From contig NZ_JAIZEO010000003.1 in the NCBI RefSeq assembly GCF_024189315.1, forward strand, positions 124,001 through 188,000: DNA of 64,000 nt, given 5' to 3'. Positions 49,693-58,051 of this stretch are shown piece after piece. Source of the DNA: Halobacillus sp. A5 (GTDB lineage Bacteria > Bacillota > Bacilli > Bacillales > Halobacillaceae). Under the pieces are notes generated by a model that did no database searches, was not told where the DNA came from, and was given only the letters and a program-made list of their open reading frames with translations. The position numbers and the translations under genes are program-made. The stretch's first letter is position 1; every line of letters starts with the position of its first letter.

Positions 49693-50271
49693 ATGAAAAT
49701 AAGAACAATGGTTTATGCGGCTTTGTTTGCGGCGATTATGGGGGCGCTTGGCTTATTACCGCCCATCGTGACTCCATTTACGCCTGTCCCCATTACGGCT
49801 CAAACCTTAGGAGTCATGCTGGCTGGTTCTATCTTGGGAGCTAAACGAGGCGGGCTGAGTTTACTGCTTTTCGTTTTACTCGTGTGCTTTGGAGCACCGC
49901 TTCTTGCTGGAGGAAGAGGCGGGCTCGGGGTGCTGTTTGGACCTTCCGGCGGATACATCCTATCCTATCCGCTGGCCGCTTTTCTCATAGGGTTTCTCGT
50001 CGAACGGTTCTGGAATAAGATGAATATTGGTCTGTATCTCGCTATTCATGTAATCGGCGGGGTCCTCCTCGTCTATGCATTCGGGGTGACCTATTTATCT
50101 TTTATAACAGAAACACCGTGGACGAAGGCTATGTTTGCCGCATTTATTTTTATACCCGGCGACTTAGTGAAGGTCGTTATCGCTTCCTTGCTCTCGAGAC
50201 AGATTAACCGGGTGTACCCGTTGATTGATAAAGAAAAAAGAGGCTCGAATAAGATTTCAAGCGTTGCTTAA
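49693..50271 (+). CDS. bioY: Biotin transporter BioY (S component)
   Basis: The product is 192 residues with six helices. ATG 49693 has seven bases to AGGTG. BioY motifs are FTPVPITAQTLGVMLAGSIL and GRGGLGVLFGPSGGYILSYP, and the last helix has FIPGDLVKVVIASLLSRQI. It binds biotin and imports it with the shared ECF transport module, encoded elsewhere. The gene order bioY, acyl-CoA ligase, thiolase equals yhfUTS of B. subtilis, a BirA-controlled operon. Confidence 0.92.
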   Translation: MKIRTMVYAALFAAIMGALGLLPPIVTPFTPVPITAQTLGVMLAGSILGAKRGGLSLLLFVLLVCFGAPLLAGGRGGLGVLFGPSGGYILSYPLAAFLIGFLVERFWNKMNIGLYLAIHVIGGVLLVYAFGVTYLSFITETPWTKAMFAAFIFIPGDLVKVVIASLLSRQINRVYPLIDKEKRGSNKISSVA

Positions 50272-50302
50272 AGGTTTGCCTTCACGATGGCAAACCTTTT
50301 TT
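50270..50302 (+). terminator. Hairpin between bioY and the ligase gene
   Basis: AAGGTTTGCC and GGCAAACCTT form a ten-base stem followed by TTTT. It overlaps the bioY stop and should reduce expression of the two genes behind it. Confidence 0.8.
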
Positions 50303-50323
50303 CAGGAAAAGGGGGGAAGAAGC

Positions 50324-51784
50324 GTGGCACGTATTGGAGAAAAAATACGAGAAACAGCTTATCACGATCCTGAACGGACAGCTGTTAAAACCGAGTATGG
50401 CAGTGTGACGTATGAGGAATTCTATCAATCCTGTGAGGACTTTCACGGCAGAATCTCATCTCTCTTATCTAGTATAAAAGGGAAGCGGATTGCCTTCTTG
50501 CTGCCTAACGAGCCGAAATGGCTTGAGATTTTTATCGCTATAAGTTCGGGAGGGGGGATCGCAATCCCATTTGACCCGAAATGGAGTGCCGCTCAGGTGA
50601 GCGAAGTACTCTTGGATGCTCAGCCTGACCTCTTTATTTATGATCAGAGTGTCAGCACATCTTTTGATTGCAGCAGAAGCATAGAGGTGAATGAACTGAA
50701 TGTGCTGGCATCTATAATAACGAAGCATGCCGACGTTTCTGATCAGGATCCCTTTTATATCGGCTATACCTCCGGGACAACTGGACAGCCTAAAGGGTTC
50801 ATAAGAAGTCATGCCTCCTGGGCGGATTGTTTTTCGCTGGGAGGCGAAACGTTTTCTTTAAGTGAGCAGGATCACATGCTCTGTCCAGGCCCGCTCGTGC
50901 ATTCTCACTTCTTATACGCCGCTGTGCAGTGTCTGCATATGGGAGCTGCATTACACCTGCCGGCAAAATTTGATGCAGAGAAGGTGTGGACGTGGCTCCA
51001 TACAGAGGATATTTCCGTCATCTACATCGTTCCAACTATGTTTGAAGCGTTAAAGCGGGTGATAGGTGATGCGGTTTTTCCCGATGTGAAAGCACTGATT
51101 TCCTCGGGAGCAAAATGGGTGGAGTCATCGAAGCAGTCCGCTATTCACGTTTTTCCCACTGCAGATATTTATGAGTTCTATGGGGCTTCTGAATTGAGTT
51201 TCGTCAGTTATCGTCTTGTCGATGAAGACGGACTCTATGAAGGATCGATCGGTCAGCCTTTTCCGCGGGTGGAGATTGCGATACTTACAGAGGATGGACA
51301 GCCTGTGAAGAAGGGGGAGGTTGGTCAACTATTTGTAAGCAGTCCGTGGGTGTTTGACGGCTATTTGAACCGCCCGGAGGAGACGAAGAAGGTCTTCTTT
51401 GGTAAATGGGCTACCGTCGGTGATTTGGCGTTTGTGAACGAGAATGGACATATCATTCTTAAAGGACGCAGACAAAATATGATCATAAGCGGCGGACTTA
51501 ATATTTATCCCGAAGAAGTCGAAGAAACGATCCGCCGGCAGCCCGCAATTGAGGAAGCGGCAGTTATCGGGCTGGAGGACGCTTACTGGGGAGAGAAAGT
51601 AGTCGCTTTTGTCACCTGTAAAAAAGGTCAAACGCTCCAAATAGAAGAAATGAATAAGCAGCTTGCCAAATGGCTGCCCAGGTATAAATGTCCGAAAGAG
51701 TGGGTGGAGCTGGGAAGCTTCCCCTATACGAGCAGTGGCAAAATAGCGAGAAAACAATTAAGAACATCTGCTAGGAGGGATTAG
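50324..51784 (+). CDS. yhfT: Acyl-CoA ligase of the biotin-linked operon (YhfT-like)
   Basis: The product is 486 residues from GTG 50324 behind GGGGGG. It is an adenylate-forming enzyme: P-loop YIGYTSGTTGQPKGFIRSHA, YEFYGASELSFVSY, ATVGDLAFVNENGHIILKGR, and the catalytic Lys in PYTSSGKIARKQL. It activates a carboxylic acid, probably a fatty or dicarboxylic acid, to the CoA ester. Because of bioY and a thiolase next to it, a role in supplying the pimeloyl precursor of biotin has been proposed for such operons; it is not proven here. Confidence 0.85.
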   Translation: MARIGEKIRETAYHDPERTAVKTEYGSVTYEEFYQSCEDFHGRISSLLSSIKGKRIAFLLPNEPKWLEIFIAISSGGGIAIPFDPKWSAAQVSEVLLDAQPDLFIYDQSVSTSFDCSRSIEVNELNVLASIITKHADVSDQDPFYIGYTSGTTGQPKGFIRSHASWADCFSLGGETFSLSEQDHMLCPGPLVHSHFLYAAVQCLHMGAALHLPAKFDAEKVWTWLHTEDISVIYIVPTMFEALKRVIGDAVFPDVKALISSGAKWVESSKQSAIHVFPTADIYEFYGASELSFVSYRLVDEDGLYEGSIGQPFPRVEIAILTEDGQPVKKGEVGQLFVSSPWVFDGYLNRPEETKKVFFGKWATVGDLAFVNENGHIILKGRRQNMIISGGLNIYPEEVEETIRRQPAIEEAAVIGLEDAYWGEKVVAFVTCKKGQTLQIEEMNKQLAKWLPRYKCPKEWVELGSFPYTSSGKIARKQLRTSARRD

Positions 51785-52930
51785 ATGCACGAAGTCGTCA
51801 TTGTCAAAGCGAAACGAACACCGATAGGGAAGGTGGGAGGATCCCTCTCCCGCATCCCTCCAGAAAAATTAATGCAGCCTCTTCTTGAACATATAATAGA
51901 GGACCTTCCTTCAGAAGAAATAGATGATGTGATCCTGGGCAATGTAGTCGGTCCTGGAGGGAATATGGCGCGCCTTTCCTTACTTACGGCAGGTATTCCT
52001 GTAACAGTACCGGGTGTCACCGTAGACAGGCAGTGTGGGTCCGGTTTAGAAGCGATTAATATGGCAGCCAGACTGATCCAGGCAGGAGCTGGCGGCTTGT
52101 ACATTGCCGGAGGAGTGGAAAGCACCAGCCTTGCCCCCTGGAAAATAAAGAAACCCGCCTTCATTGCCGATCCCAAAGGGCCGGAATTGTATACGAGGGC
52201 AAGGTTTTCCCCTGATGCTGTCGGTGACCCGGAAATGGGAGAAGCAGCGGAGAATGTGGCCGAACATTATCATATCTCCCGGGAAGAGCAGGATGAATTT
52301 GCTTCTCACAGTCACAAAAAGGCGGTATCCGCTCAGCAGGACGGGTGGTTTGATGAAGAGCTCATACCAGTCAGCGGCATTCATACTGATGAATCGCCCC
52401 GCCCGAAGACAAGCCTGAAGAAGCTGGCCCGGATCAAGCCGGCCTTTAAAGAAGGAGGAACCGTGACAGCGGGGAACTCATGCCCCATGAACGACGGAGC
52501 GGCAGCAGTTCTCCTCATGTCTAAAGAAAAGTGCCGGGAACTCGGATATAAGCCGATCGCACGGTTTGTTGACAGTACATCCGCAGGGGTAGACCCAAAT
52601 CTGCTTGGCATAGGTCCGGTGCCAGCGATAGAAAAGCTGTGGAAACGGCAGAATATAAGCGAAAAAGAAATAGACCTGGTGGAATTTAACGAAGCCTTTG
52701 CCTCGCAAGTGATCGCTTCACTCAAAAGCCTGTCCATTCCCTATGACAAGGTCAATCGATCAGGAGGTGCGCTTGCGTTAGGGCATCCCTATGGAGCTTC
52801 CGGGGCCATTCTCGTCACCCGGCTGATGACAGAACTAAGCAGAGGTCAGGGCACACGTGGAATCGCCACGCTGGGAATTGGTGGAGGCATGGGTCTGGCG
52901 TCGTTATTTGAAAAGGTGAAGGAATGGTGA
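51785..52930 (+). CDS. yhfS: Thiolase, acetyl-CoA acyltransferase (YhfS/VraB-like)
   Basis: The product is 381 residues and begins at the base after the ligase stop. The active-site Cys lies in TVDRQCGSGLEAINMAARLI near residue 84. The C-terminal motifs are VEFNEAFASQVIAS, GGALALGHPYGASGA with the catalytic His, and GIATLGIGGGMGLASLFE. The second thiolase Cys (normally CIGGG) reads GIGGG here, so that position is altered; this is also common in the VraB-like branch. It would condense or cleave acyl-CoA chains together with the ligase. Confidence 0.83.
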   Translation: MHEVVIVKAKRTPIGKVGGSLSRIPPEKLMQPLLEHIIEDLPSEEIDDVILGNVVGPGGNMARLSLLTAGIPVTVPGVTVDRQCGSGLEAINMAARLIQAGAGGLYIAGGVESTSLAPWKIKKPAFIADPKGPELYTRARFSPDAVGDPEMGEAAENVAEHYHISREEQDEFASHSHKKAVSAQQDGWFDEELIPVSGIHTDESPRPKTSLKKLARIKPAFKEGGTVTAGNSCPMNDGAAAVLLMSKEKCRELGYKPIARFVDSTSAGVDPNLLGIGPVPAIEKLWKRQNISEKEIDLVEFNEAFASQVIASLKSLSIPYDKVNRSGGALALGHPYGASGAILVTRLMTELSRGQGTRGIATLGIGGGMGLASLFEKVKEW

Positions 52931-53064
52931 ACATTCTGATTGGGCAATAAATAGGTGCGTTTTTTGAAAAGACATGTAAGTTAAAGCTTTCGAGGATGTT
53001 GAAAAACATAGGAGCATAGTGTCTTGTAGGAAAAAGTCTGTTAGTCACAAATATCGAAAAATGG

Positions 53065-53181
53065 TTTTTAGGAAACGGTGAGACTCCTTCCGCGGGAGAC
53101 GAATAAGGTGGGCCGCCTGAGGGCTGATAAAGACCCAGGAGGCACACCATTCGCCCGTAGAAAGGGAGCCGTTACCTAAAA
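53065..53181. repeat. Structured Bacillaceae-type intergenic repeat
   Basis: The ends TTTTTAGG and CCTAAAA are inverted. The interior folds into GGTG..GCCTGAGGG paired with CCCAGGAGGCACACC. The run GTGAGACTCC, GCGGGAG, then GGAGGC and CGCCCGTAGAAAG matches a repeat type common between genes in Bacillus relatives. It fills the gap between yhfS and helD (52931-53240), which has no gene. Confidence 0.6.
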
Positions 53182-53240
53182 CTCTTCTCACTTGATCATG
53201 CAAGGAGAATGATGGGGTCAATTATGTTCAGAATATGTTT

Positions 53241-55592
53241 TTAGTCCTGAGTGATCAGCAATCTTTCAGAAGTAATATTCTTTAAAAAGGGACTTGGCTC
53301 TCCAACACTATAGATTTGCAGATGATGCATAGCTCGAGTACACGCCGTATAAAACAATCTGCGCAGATTCTCTTCCCCGTATCTTTTATTTGAAGCATTA
53401 TAAATAATGACAGAATCAAATTCGATCCCTTTTGCCAGGTAAGCCGGGATAACAATAACACCTTGTTCATATTCATCGGAGTTCTTCTTAATGAGCTTAA
53501 GATTTCTTATAGTACGAAGAGATTGATAGGCAGACGAGCTTTCTGCAGCAGATTTACAAATTATTGCAATCGACTGATATCCACGTTTTTGCAAGTTTTC
53601 GACTTTGGATGCGATTTCTTCGTGAAGTTGAGTATGATCATTCAGGCTGGTAAGTATTGGCTTCTCACCCTCCCGGTCAAAAGCCTTGATCTGTTCACCT
53701 TCTGGAACAACTTCACGTGTACACTCAATAATCTGCCTGGTCGATCGGTAACTTCGATCTAACGTGATACGTTCTGTTTTACCAGGCCCATATAAACTGG
53801 TTAGAGAATTAAAGTCTGCAAAATGATCAGAGTGTGCAAATATGGCCTGGTTAAAGTCCCCCAGTACCGTCATCCTGGCACTTGGGAACAACCTCTTGAT
53901 AAACTCGAATTGAAACACAGAATAATCTTGTGCTTCATCTATCAGCACATATTTAATAGAAGTATTGGACTGGAAGCCTTGAATGAGTTCCTTAAGCAGT
54001 AAATATGGGGTGGCATCCTCCTGGTAAAGCTTATCTTCATTCAGCATCTGTCTTGTCAAAAAGCAAATTTCGCTCCATCCTGCAGGAATATCTTTTTCGT
54101 TCCATATCCTGGTGCTCATAGAATTCTCAAAAAGCTGCTTGTATAACTCTTTAATGTTGATGAATTGAAGGGCTTTTACCTTTTTACGCAAAGGCTTCAG
54201 CTTCCGCCGTACGATCATACGAGCAAGCATCTTGTTCTCTCTTTTGTAAAATTCAAAGGAATCCTCATTAAACTCTTCTGTTGTTTCCAATTGATTGTAA
54301 ACCTTCTGAAGTTCATCTTTACTGAGCAGTTCGATTTCTTCCTGTACCCAGGGCTTACTTACTTCCCTTTGTTCAGTTTCATCTAGCTCTTTCATCAGCC
54401 ACTCTTTTACCTTATCAATTCGATTTAGAAAGCGGAGAGACGTGTCTTTACTATAAAAAATGTCTGTAATGTGTTTAGAGGACACGAGAGTCTGGCCGCG
54501 AAACTTAATCCCTCTAAAAATCATTCCCGTGGATTCTAAGATTTCCCGGTACCTTTTAATCCCTTCAAAGAAGCTGGAGGAAGCTTTAAATTGAATGCTG
54601 GCTTTTCTTGTATGATAAAGAGAGTCATCCGCAGCTTCGAGCAAATATTCCAATTGCTCATAAGGATCCTCAATAGTAAATGAGCGGTCCAGTCGATATT
54701 CCAGGTAATCCTGAAAGGTTTCCTGCTGCATATTCTCTTCTCCAAGTTCGGGTAACACATGAGATACATAGCTGCTAAACATGTTGTTAGGTGAAAATAA
54801 AATGATTTGATCTGCCTTCAGAGATTCCCGGTACCTATAAAGAATATAAGCGATGCGCTGGAGAGCAGCTGAAGTCTTGCCGCTCCCCGCTGCCCCCTGC
54901 ACTATTAAAAGCCTGCCGCGAACGTTTCGAATGATTTTATTTTGTTCTCTTTGAATGGTTGCAACTATACTATGCAAATGTTTATTGGAGCCTTTACCAA
55001 GCACTTCCTGGAGTATCTCATCGCCAATCGTAAGACTCGTATCGAACATGGACTCGATCACACCATTGCTGATATTATACTGCCATTTCTTCTCAAGCTC
55101 CCCGGAGATGATACCGCCGGGAGTTGAATATTCCGCCGGTCCAGGAGGAAAATCATAATAAACACTTGAAATCGGGGCTCTCCAGTCGTAAACAAGTATA
55201 GTTTCGTCCGTTTCATCTGTAAGCATCGAAACACCGATATGAATTTGTTCCGCGGCGCTGGATGCTTCTTCAAGGAAATCAATCCGGCCGAAATAAGGTG
55301 TTTTTTCTATTCGTTTAAGCCTCGCCAGTCTATTAAAGGCGTGTCTATGTGTACCGTGACTTACAGACAAATCCTGCGTCATCTGCCTCATCCCGATAAT
55401 CGTCTCAAGGTAATCGTCAAACGTATCCATATTAATCTTAAGGTCATCCCAGAAGTGCTTACGGATATAAATGACTTCTTCTTTGCGCTTGGCAGTATCT
55501 GCTTCAACCTCTCTTATTTGCTTAGCGATCGTCCCCATCACCTTATTTAAATACTCCTGCTCTTTCTGGGTTTCTTTGCTCAGATCGACCAC
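53241..55592 (-). CDS. helD: HelD-type RNA polymerase recycling helicase-like ATPase
   Basis: The product is 783 residues, the HelD length. The N-terminal coiled-coil arm (EQEYLNKVMGTIAKQIREVE) reaches into the polymerase channel in known structures. UvrD-like motifs follow: Walker A GAAGSGKTSAALQ near residue 235, Walker B VLIDEAQDYS, DRSYRSTRQI and the final FYTACTRAMHHLQIYS. It frees stalled polymerase from DNA using ATP. The GTG at 55592 overlaps the ribosome site (AAGGAG); a CTG at 55583 would have normal spacing. Confidence 0.9.
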   Translation of the reverse strand: MVDLSKETQKEQEYLNKVMGTIAKQIREVEADTAKRKEEVIYIRKHFWDDLKINMDTFDDYLETIIGMRQMTQDLSVSHGTHRHAFNRLARLKRIEKTPYFGRIDFLEEASSAAEQIHIGVSMLTDETDETILVYDWRAPISSVYYDFPPGPAEYSTPGGIISGELEKKWQYNISNGVIESMFDTSLTIGDEILQEVLGKGSNKHLHSIVATIQREQNKIIRNVRGRLLIVQGAAGSGKTSAALQRIAYILYRYRESLKADQIILFSPNNMFSSYVSHVLPELGEENMQQETFQDYLEYRLDRSFTIEDPYEQLEYLLEAADDSLYHTRKASIQFKASSSFFEGIKRYREILESTGMIFRGIKFRGQTLVSSKHITDIFYSKDTSLRFLNRIDKVKEWLMKELDETEQREVSKPWVQEEIELLSKDELQKVYNQLETTEEFNEDSFEFYKRENKMLARMIVRRKLKPLRKKVKALQFINIKELYKQLFENSMSTRIWNEKDIPAGWSEICFLTRQMLNEDKLYQEDATPYLLLKELIQGFQSNTSIKYVLIDEAQDYSVFQFEFIKRLFPSARMTVLGDFNQAIFAHSDHFADFNSLTSLYGPGKTERITLDRSYRSTRQIIECTREVVPEGEQIKAFDREGEKPILTSLNDHTQLHEEIASKVENLQKRGYQSIAIICKSAAESSSAYQSLRTIRNLKLIKKNSDEYEQGVIVIPAYLAKGIEFDSVIIYNASNKRYGEENLRRLFYTACTRAMHHLQIYSVGEPSPFLKNITSERLLITQD

Positions 55593-55767
55593 TCCTTAAG
55601 AAAATGCAGATTTGGGATTGACTCCGTATGAATTGTGCGATATAATATAAAATAGGAAAAACTATATAGTAGTTCAAAAATATAAGAGTCAATAGTTAAA
55701 TTTAACACAAAAACTTCTTTAATGCAATAAGTATTTATATATGAAGTAAACGCATTACTTTTACATG

Positions 55768-55805
55768 AAAAACCAACTGAGCACTGAGACCAGTTGGTTT
55801 TTTTG
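55768..55805. terminator. Bidirectional hairpin terminator
   Basis: AAAACCAACTG and CAGTTGGTTTT flank a loop of about 11 bases; T runs lie on both sides. Confidence 0.65.
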
Positions 55806-55844
55806 ATTTACAAGGTCTTTATTCCTTATAAGTGCACAAATATT

Positions 55845-55879
55845 AAAAACGAAAGAGCCAGAGAATTCCCTGGCTCTTG
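55845..55879 (-). terminator. Terminator after the YjcZ-type gene
   Basis: On the reverse strand AAGAGCCAG and CTGGCTCTT surround GGAATTCT and are followed by TCGTTTTT. Confidence 0.8.
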
Positions 55880-55923
55880 GGGTGATGATCTTAGGTGGTG
55901 TGGGTGTTACCAATTAACCGTTA

Positions 55924-56025
55924 TTACTTAACAAATGCCGCGCCAACGATAATTAAAAGAATAAACAACACCACTATTAAGGCAAAACCGCCACCTCTGT
56001 AGCCGTATCCGCAACCGTAACTCAT
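55924..56025 (-). CDS. YjcZ family sporulation micro-protein
   Basis: The product is 33 residues: a glycine/tyrosine-rich head (MSYGCGYGYRGGG) followed by a single hydrophobic helix (FALIVVLFILLIIVGAAFVK). This is the exact build of YjcZ-type small sporulation proteins. GGTGGTGAG precedes ATG 56025. Such proteins associate with membranes in sporulating cells; their role is unknown. Confidence 0.88.
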   Translation of the reverse strand: MSYGCGYGYRGGGFALIVVLFILLIIVGAAFVK

Positions 56026-56384
56026 TTATACTCACCACCTTAGCTATTCGATACGGTAAGGTATGTGTCCAAATCAGGATTGGGAAAGGCGGATGTCATG
56101 GATGAACTAAAAAAGTCCAGGGCATACAGCCCTGGATAATGGAGACGAAACTTAATTGAAGGGAGGAACCAGCCGGCGGACGTGTACACTGAAATAAAAT
56201 AAGGCCAGCCGGTTCCGTTCATTATTATGGTTAAACTGGAAAGAAATTATTCATACAAGGTTTTTAAATAAAATTTACACGCGATTTAAACGCTCGCATA
56301 GGACAATAAACGTGAGAATGTATTATATTTTCATCTCTTATAAGTATCTGGGCGGCTAATATTAAAGGTGCAGGAGGATAAGAC
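56026..56384. other. Gap with tandem hairpins
   Basis: Besides the reverse terminator at 56108-56137 there is an imperfect inverted repeat GGAACCAGCCGG/CCAGCCGGTTCC (56164-56219). The 60-residue reverse frame here has no ribosome site or recognisable content. The right end carries the promoter region and GGAGG site of the hydrolase gene. Confidence 0.45.
56108..56137 (-). terminator. Reverse-strand terminator without a gene
   Basis: On the reverse strand TCCAGGGC and GCCCTGGA around TGTAT are followed by CTTTTTT. No gene on that strand ends here inside the window. Confidence 0.7.
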
Positions 56385-56945
56385 ATGAAAAACGTGTTGT
56401 TTATTCATAGTGCAGGTCCTCAGGGGAACGGGCAGGGCAGCAGCCAGCTCCTGGATTACTTACAAAAATCACTTCGTCTGGAATCTCATTTTTATGCGCC
56501 GGTCATGCCTTCTCCTGAAAATCCGAGTTATGAACAGTGGAGGAGCGTACTGAATGAACAGCTCGCCGGCTTACAGGAGGATATTACGTTGATCGGTCAT
56601 TCACTGGGTGGATCTGTTCTTCTGAAGTACCTATCGGAGGAAGCGTGTTCCTTGTCTATTTCCGGCTTATTCGTGATGGGATCACCCTGTTGGGGATTGG
56701 ATGAGGAGTGGCCGTTTAAAGAGTTTCAGCTCAGCGATGACTTTTCATCACGTCTTTCCTGCATTCAGCAGATTTATTTGTATCACAGCCGTAATGATGA
56801 GGTGGTGCCTTTTTCTCACTTAGAGCACTATTCACACAAGCTTCCCAACGCAAAGACTAGAATATTCGATCAGTGCGGCCATTTGTTTCAGAATGAACTT
56901 CCCGAATTAATTCAAGATATTAATGCTTTGTGGCAGGGAGCGTAG
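56385..56945 (+). CDS. RBBP9/YdeN-type serine hydrolase (alpha/beta fold)
   Basis: The product is 186 residues. Motifs are NVLFIHSAGPQGNGQGSS at the oxyanion loop, LIGHSLGGSVLLKYLS (nucleophile Ser), HSRNDEVVPFSHLEHY (Asp) and FDQCGHLFQNELPEL (His). GCAGGAGG lies before the ATG. The RBBP9-like branch contains small cytoplasmic esterases of unclear substrate. It is followed almost without gap by a DUF1835-like gene and is probably co-transcribed with it. Confidence 0.85.
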   Translation: MKNVLFIHSAGPQGNGQGSSQLLDYLQKSLRLESHFYAPVMPSPENPSYEQWRSVLNEQLAGLQEDITLIGHSLGGSVLLKYLSEEACSLSISGLFVMGSPCWGLDEEWPFKEFQLSDDFSSRLSCIQQIYLYHSRNDEVVPFSHLEHYSHKLPNAKTRIFDQCGHLFQNELPELIQDINALWQGA

Positions 56946-56950
56946 TGAAA

Positions 56951-57604
56951 ATGGAAACGTTACATATTTTAAATGGGGAAGAAATGAAAAAGTACTTTCA
57001 ACGAACAGACTTCCTCAAGGGCGAGCCTATGGTTCCTTTTAATGAGGCGATGTGTGAAGGGGAATTGTGCGAGGATATTTTTTCAGAGGAGTTCGTGAAG
57101 AAGAGGGCACTTACTCATGAGGTCGGCCCTGAGGAGTATAGTAGAATTACATTACAACCGCTCCAGCTCGCTTTTGAACACCCGGTCGACCGGATCGATT
57201 TATGGTTCGATGAGGATATGTTTTGTCAAATCAACCTCCTGACCATGCTGGCCTGGCTGGATCAACAGCATTATTTGGATAAAGCGGAGCTTCGCCTCGT
57301 CCATCCTCAATTCGAGCCGATCGCTTCGTACACCCTTAACGTATCAGGCTGGCACACGACATACAAGCAGGTTCTTCTCGATAAAACGTCACCATCAGAA
57401 ATGATCCCTCATCCTTTGCGAAAAGGGATTGAATTATACTTAGATTATTGGGATGATAACGTTCTGGTCCGGTTTGTTGAGGAGCATTCTCATGTGCTTG
57501 AGGAGAAACTGGTGCAGCAGATGATCGGGGAATTTCGAAACTACGGGCTCGGCGATGTGCAATATTTAAAGTTGATCAGACGTGTAAGAGCCAGTTATGC
57601 TTGA
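56951..57604 (+). CDS. DUF1835-like protein
   Basis: The product is 217 residues from ATG 56951 (GGGAG ten bases upstream; a GTG at 56945 overlaps the preceding stop and is an alternative). The order LHILNGEEMKKYF, VPFNEAMCEGELC, LWFDEDMFCQINLLTMLAWL follows the DUF1835 pattern, which has a Rossmann-like start and an acid pair. The C-terminal part ends in helices (EEKLVQQMIGEFRNYG, VQYLKLIRRV). Function is unknown. Confidence 0.7.
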   Translation: METLHILNGEEMKKYFQRTDFLKGEPMVPFNEAMCEGELCEDIFSEEFVKKRALTHEVGPEEYSRITLQPLQLAFEHPVDRIDLWFDEDMFCQINLLTMLAWLDQQHYLDKAELRLVHPQFEPIASYTLNVSGWHTTYKQVLLDKTSPSEMIPHPLRKGIELYLDYWDDNVLVRFVEEHSHVLEEKLVQQMIGEFRNYGLGDVQYLKLIRRVRASYA

Positions 57605-57712
57605 ATGACTCTTTCAAAGCATTCCCCTCCTGCCTGGCCTGTTTACTTAATGAGACCGGATCTGTAACATACGGGATTTTAACACAACGGTTCCATAAAA
57701 GGAGGATATTTG

Positions 57713-57928
57713 ATGAGTGTTTTACTAAAGGTGATCGGCTGGCTGGGCATTATAGGAGCAGGCATATGGAGTCTCTATGAATTAAGAATGACAGGAATTG
57801 CGTCACTGGAAGGTACCATTCGTATAATTATAGGTTCCTGCCTCTTATTAGGTGCAGGTGAATTTTTAGAGCTTTATCAAAGGAAAACAGTAGCCACAGA
57901 AGAAATCGCCCGGAAAATGGAAGGGTAA
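57713..57928 (+). CDS. Small two-helix membrane protein
   Basis: The product is 71 residues from ATG 57713, behind AGGAGG. Two hydrophobic helices (about residues 3-18 and 27-46, IRIIIGSCLLLGAGEFLELY) are followed by a charged tail QRKTVATEEIARKMEG. It ends before a bidirectional terminator. No family is recognised. Confidence 0.6.
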   Translation: MSVLLKVIGWLGIIGAGIWSLYELRMTGIASLEGTIRIIIGSCLLLGAGEFLELYQRKTVATEEIARKMEG

Positions 57929-57997
57929 GGATTCCCTGTTAATGTCAGAACTGTTGGCGTGGAAACCATCCTACATAACATAGAATTGAGATTCAGC

Positions 57998-58035
57998 AGA
58001 AAAAGCCGGGAATGAACATCATCCCGGCTTTTTCT
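57998..58035. terminator. Bidirectional terminator
   Basis: AGAAAAAGCCGGGA and TCCCGGCTTTTTCT form a 14-base perfect stem with a ten-base loop, serving the converging genes on both sides. Confidence 0.9.
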
Positions 58036-58051
58036 GAGCAGACGTGGTAAA

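Larger units (their letters stand above)
55593..55923. other. Gap upstream of helD
   Basis: AT-rich sequence with the helD promoter region (candidate boxes near 55630-55665 on the reverse strand), a bidirectional hairpin at 55768-55805 and a reverse terminator at 55845-55879. No coding frame. Confidence 0.5.

Noticed and set aside
56040-56222. 60-residue reverse ORF
   Set aside because: Passes through a terminator hairpin, no ribosome site, no family.
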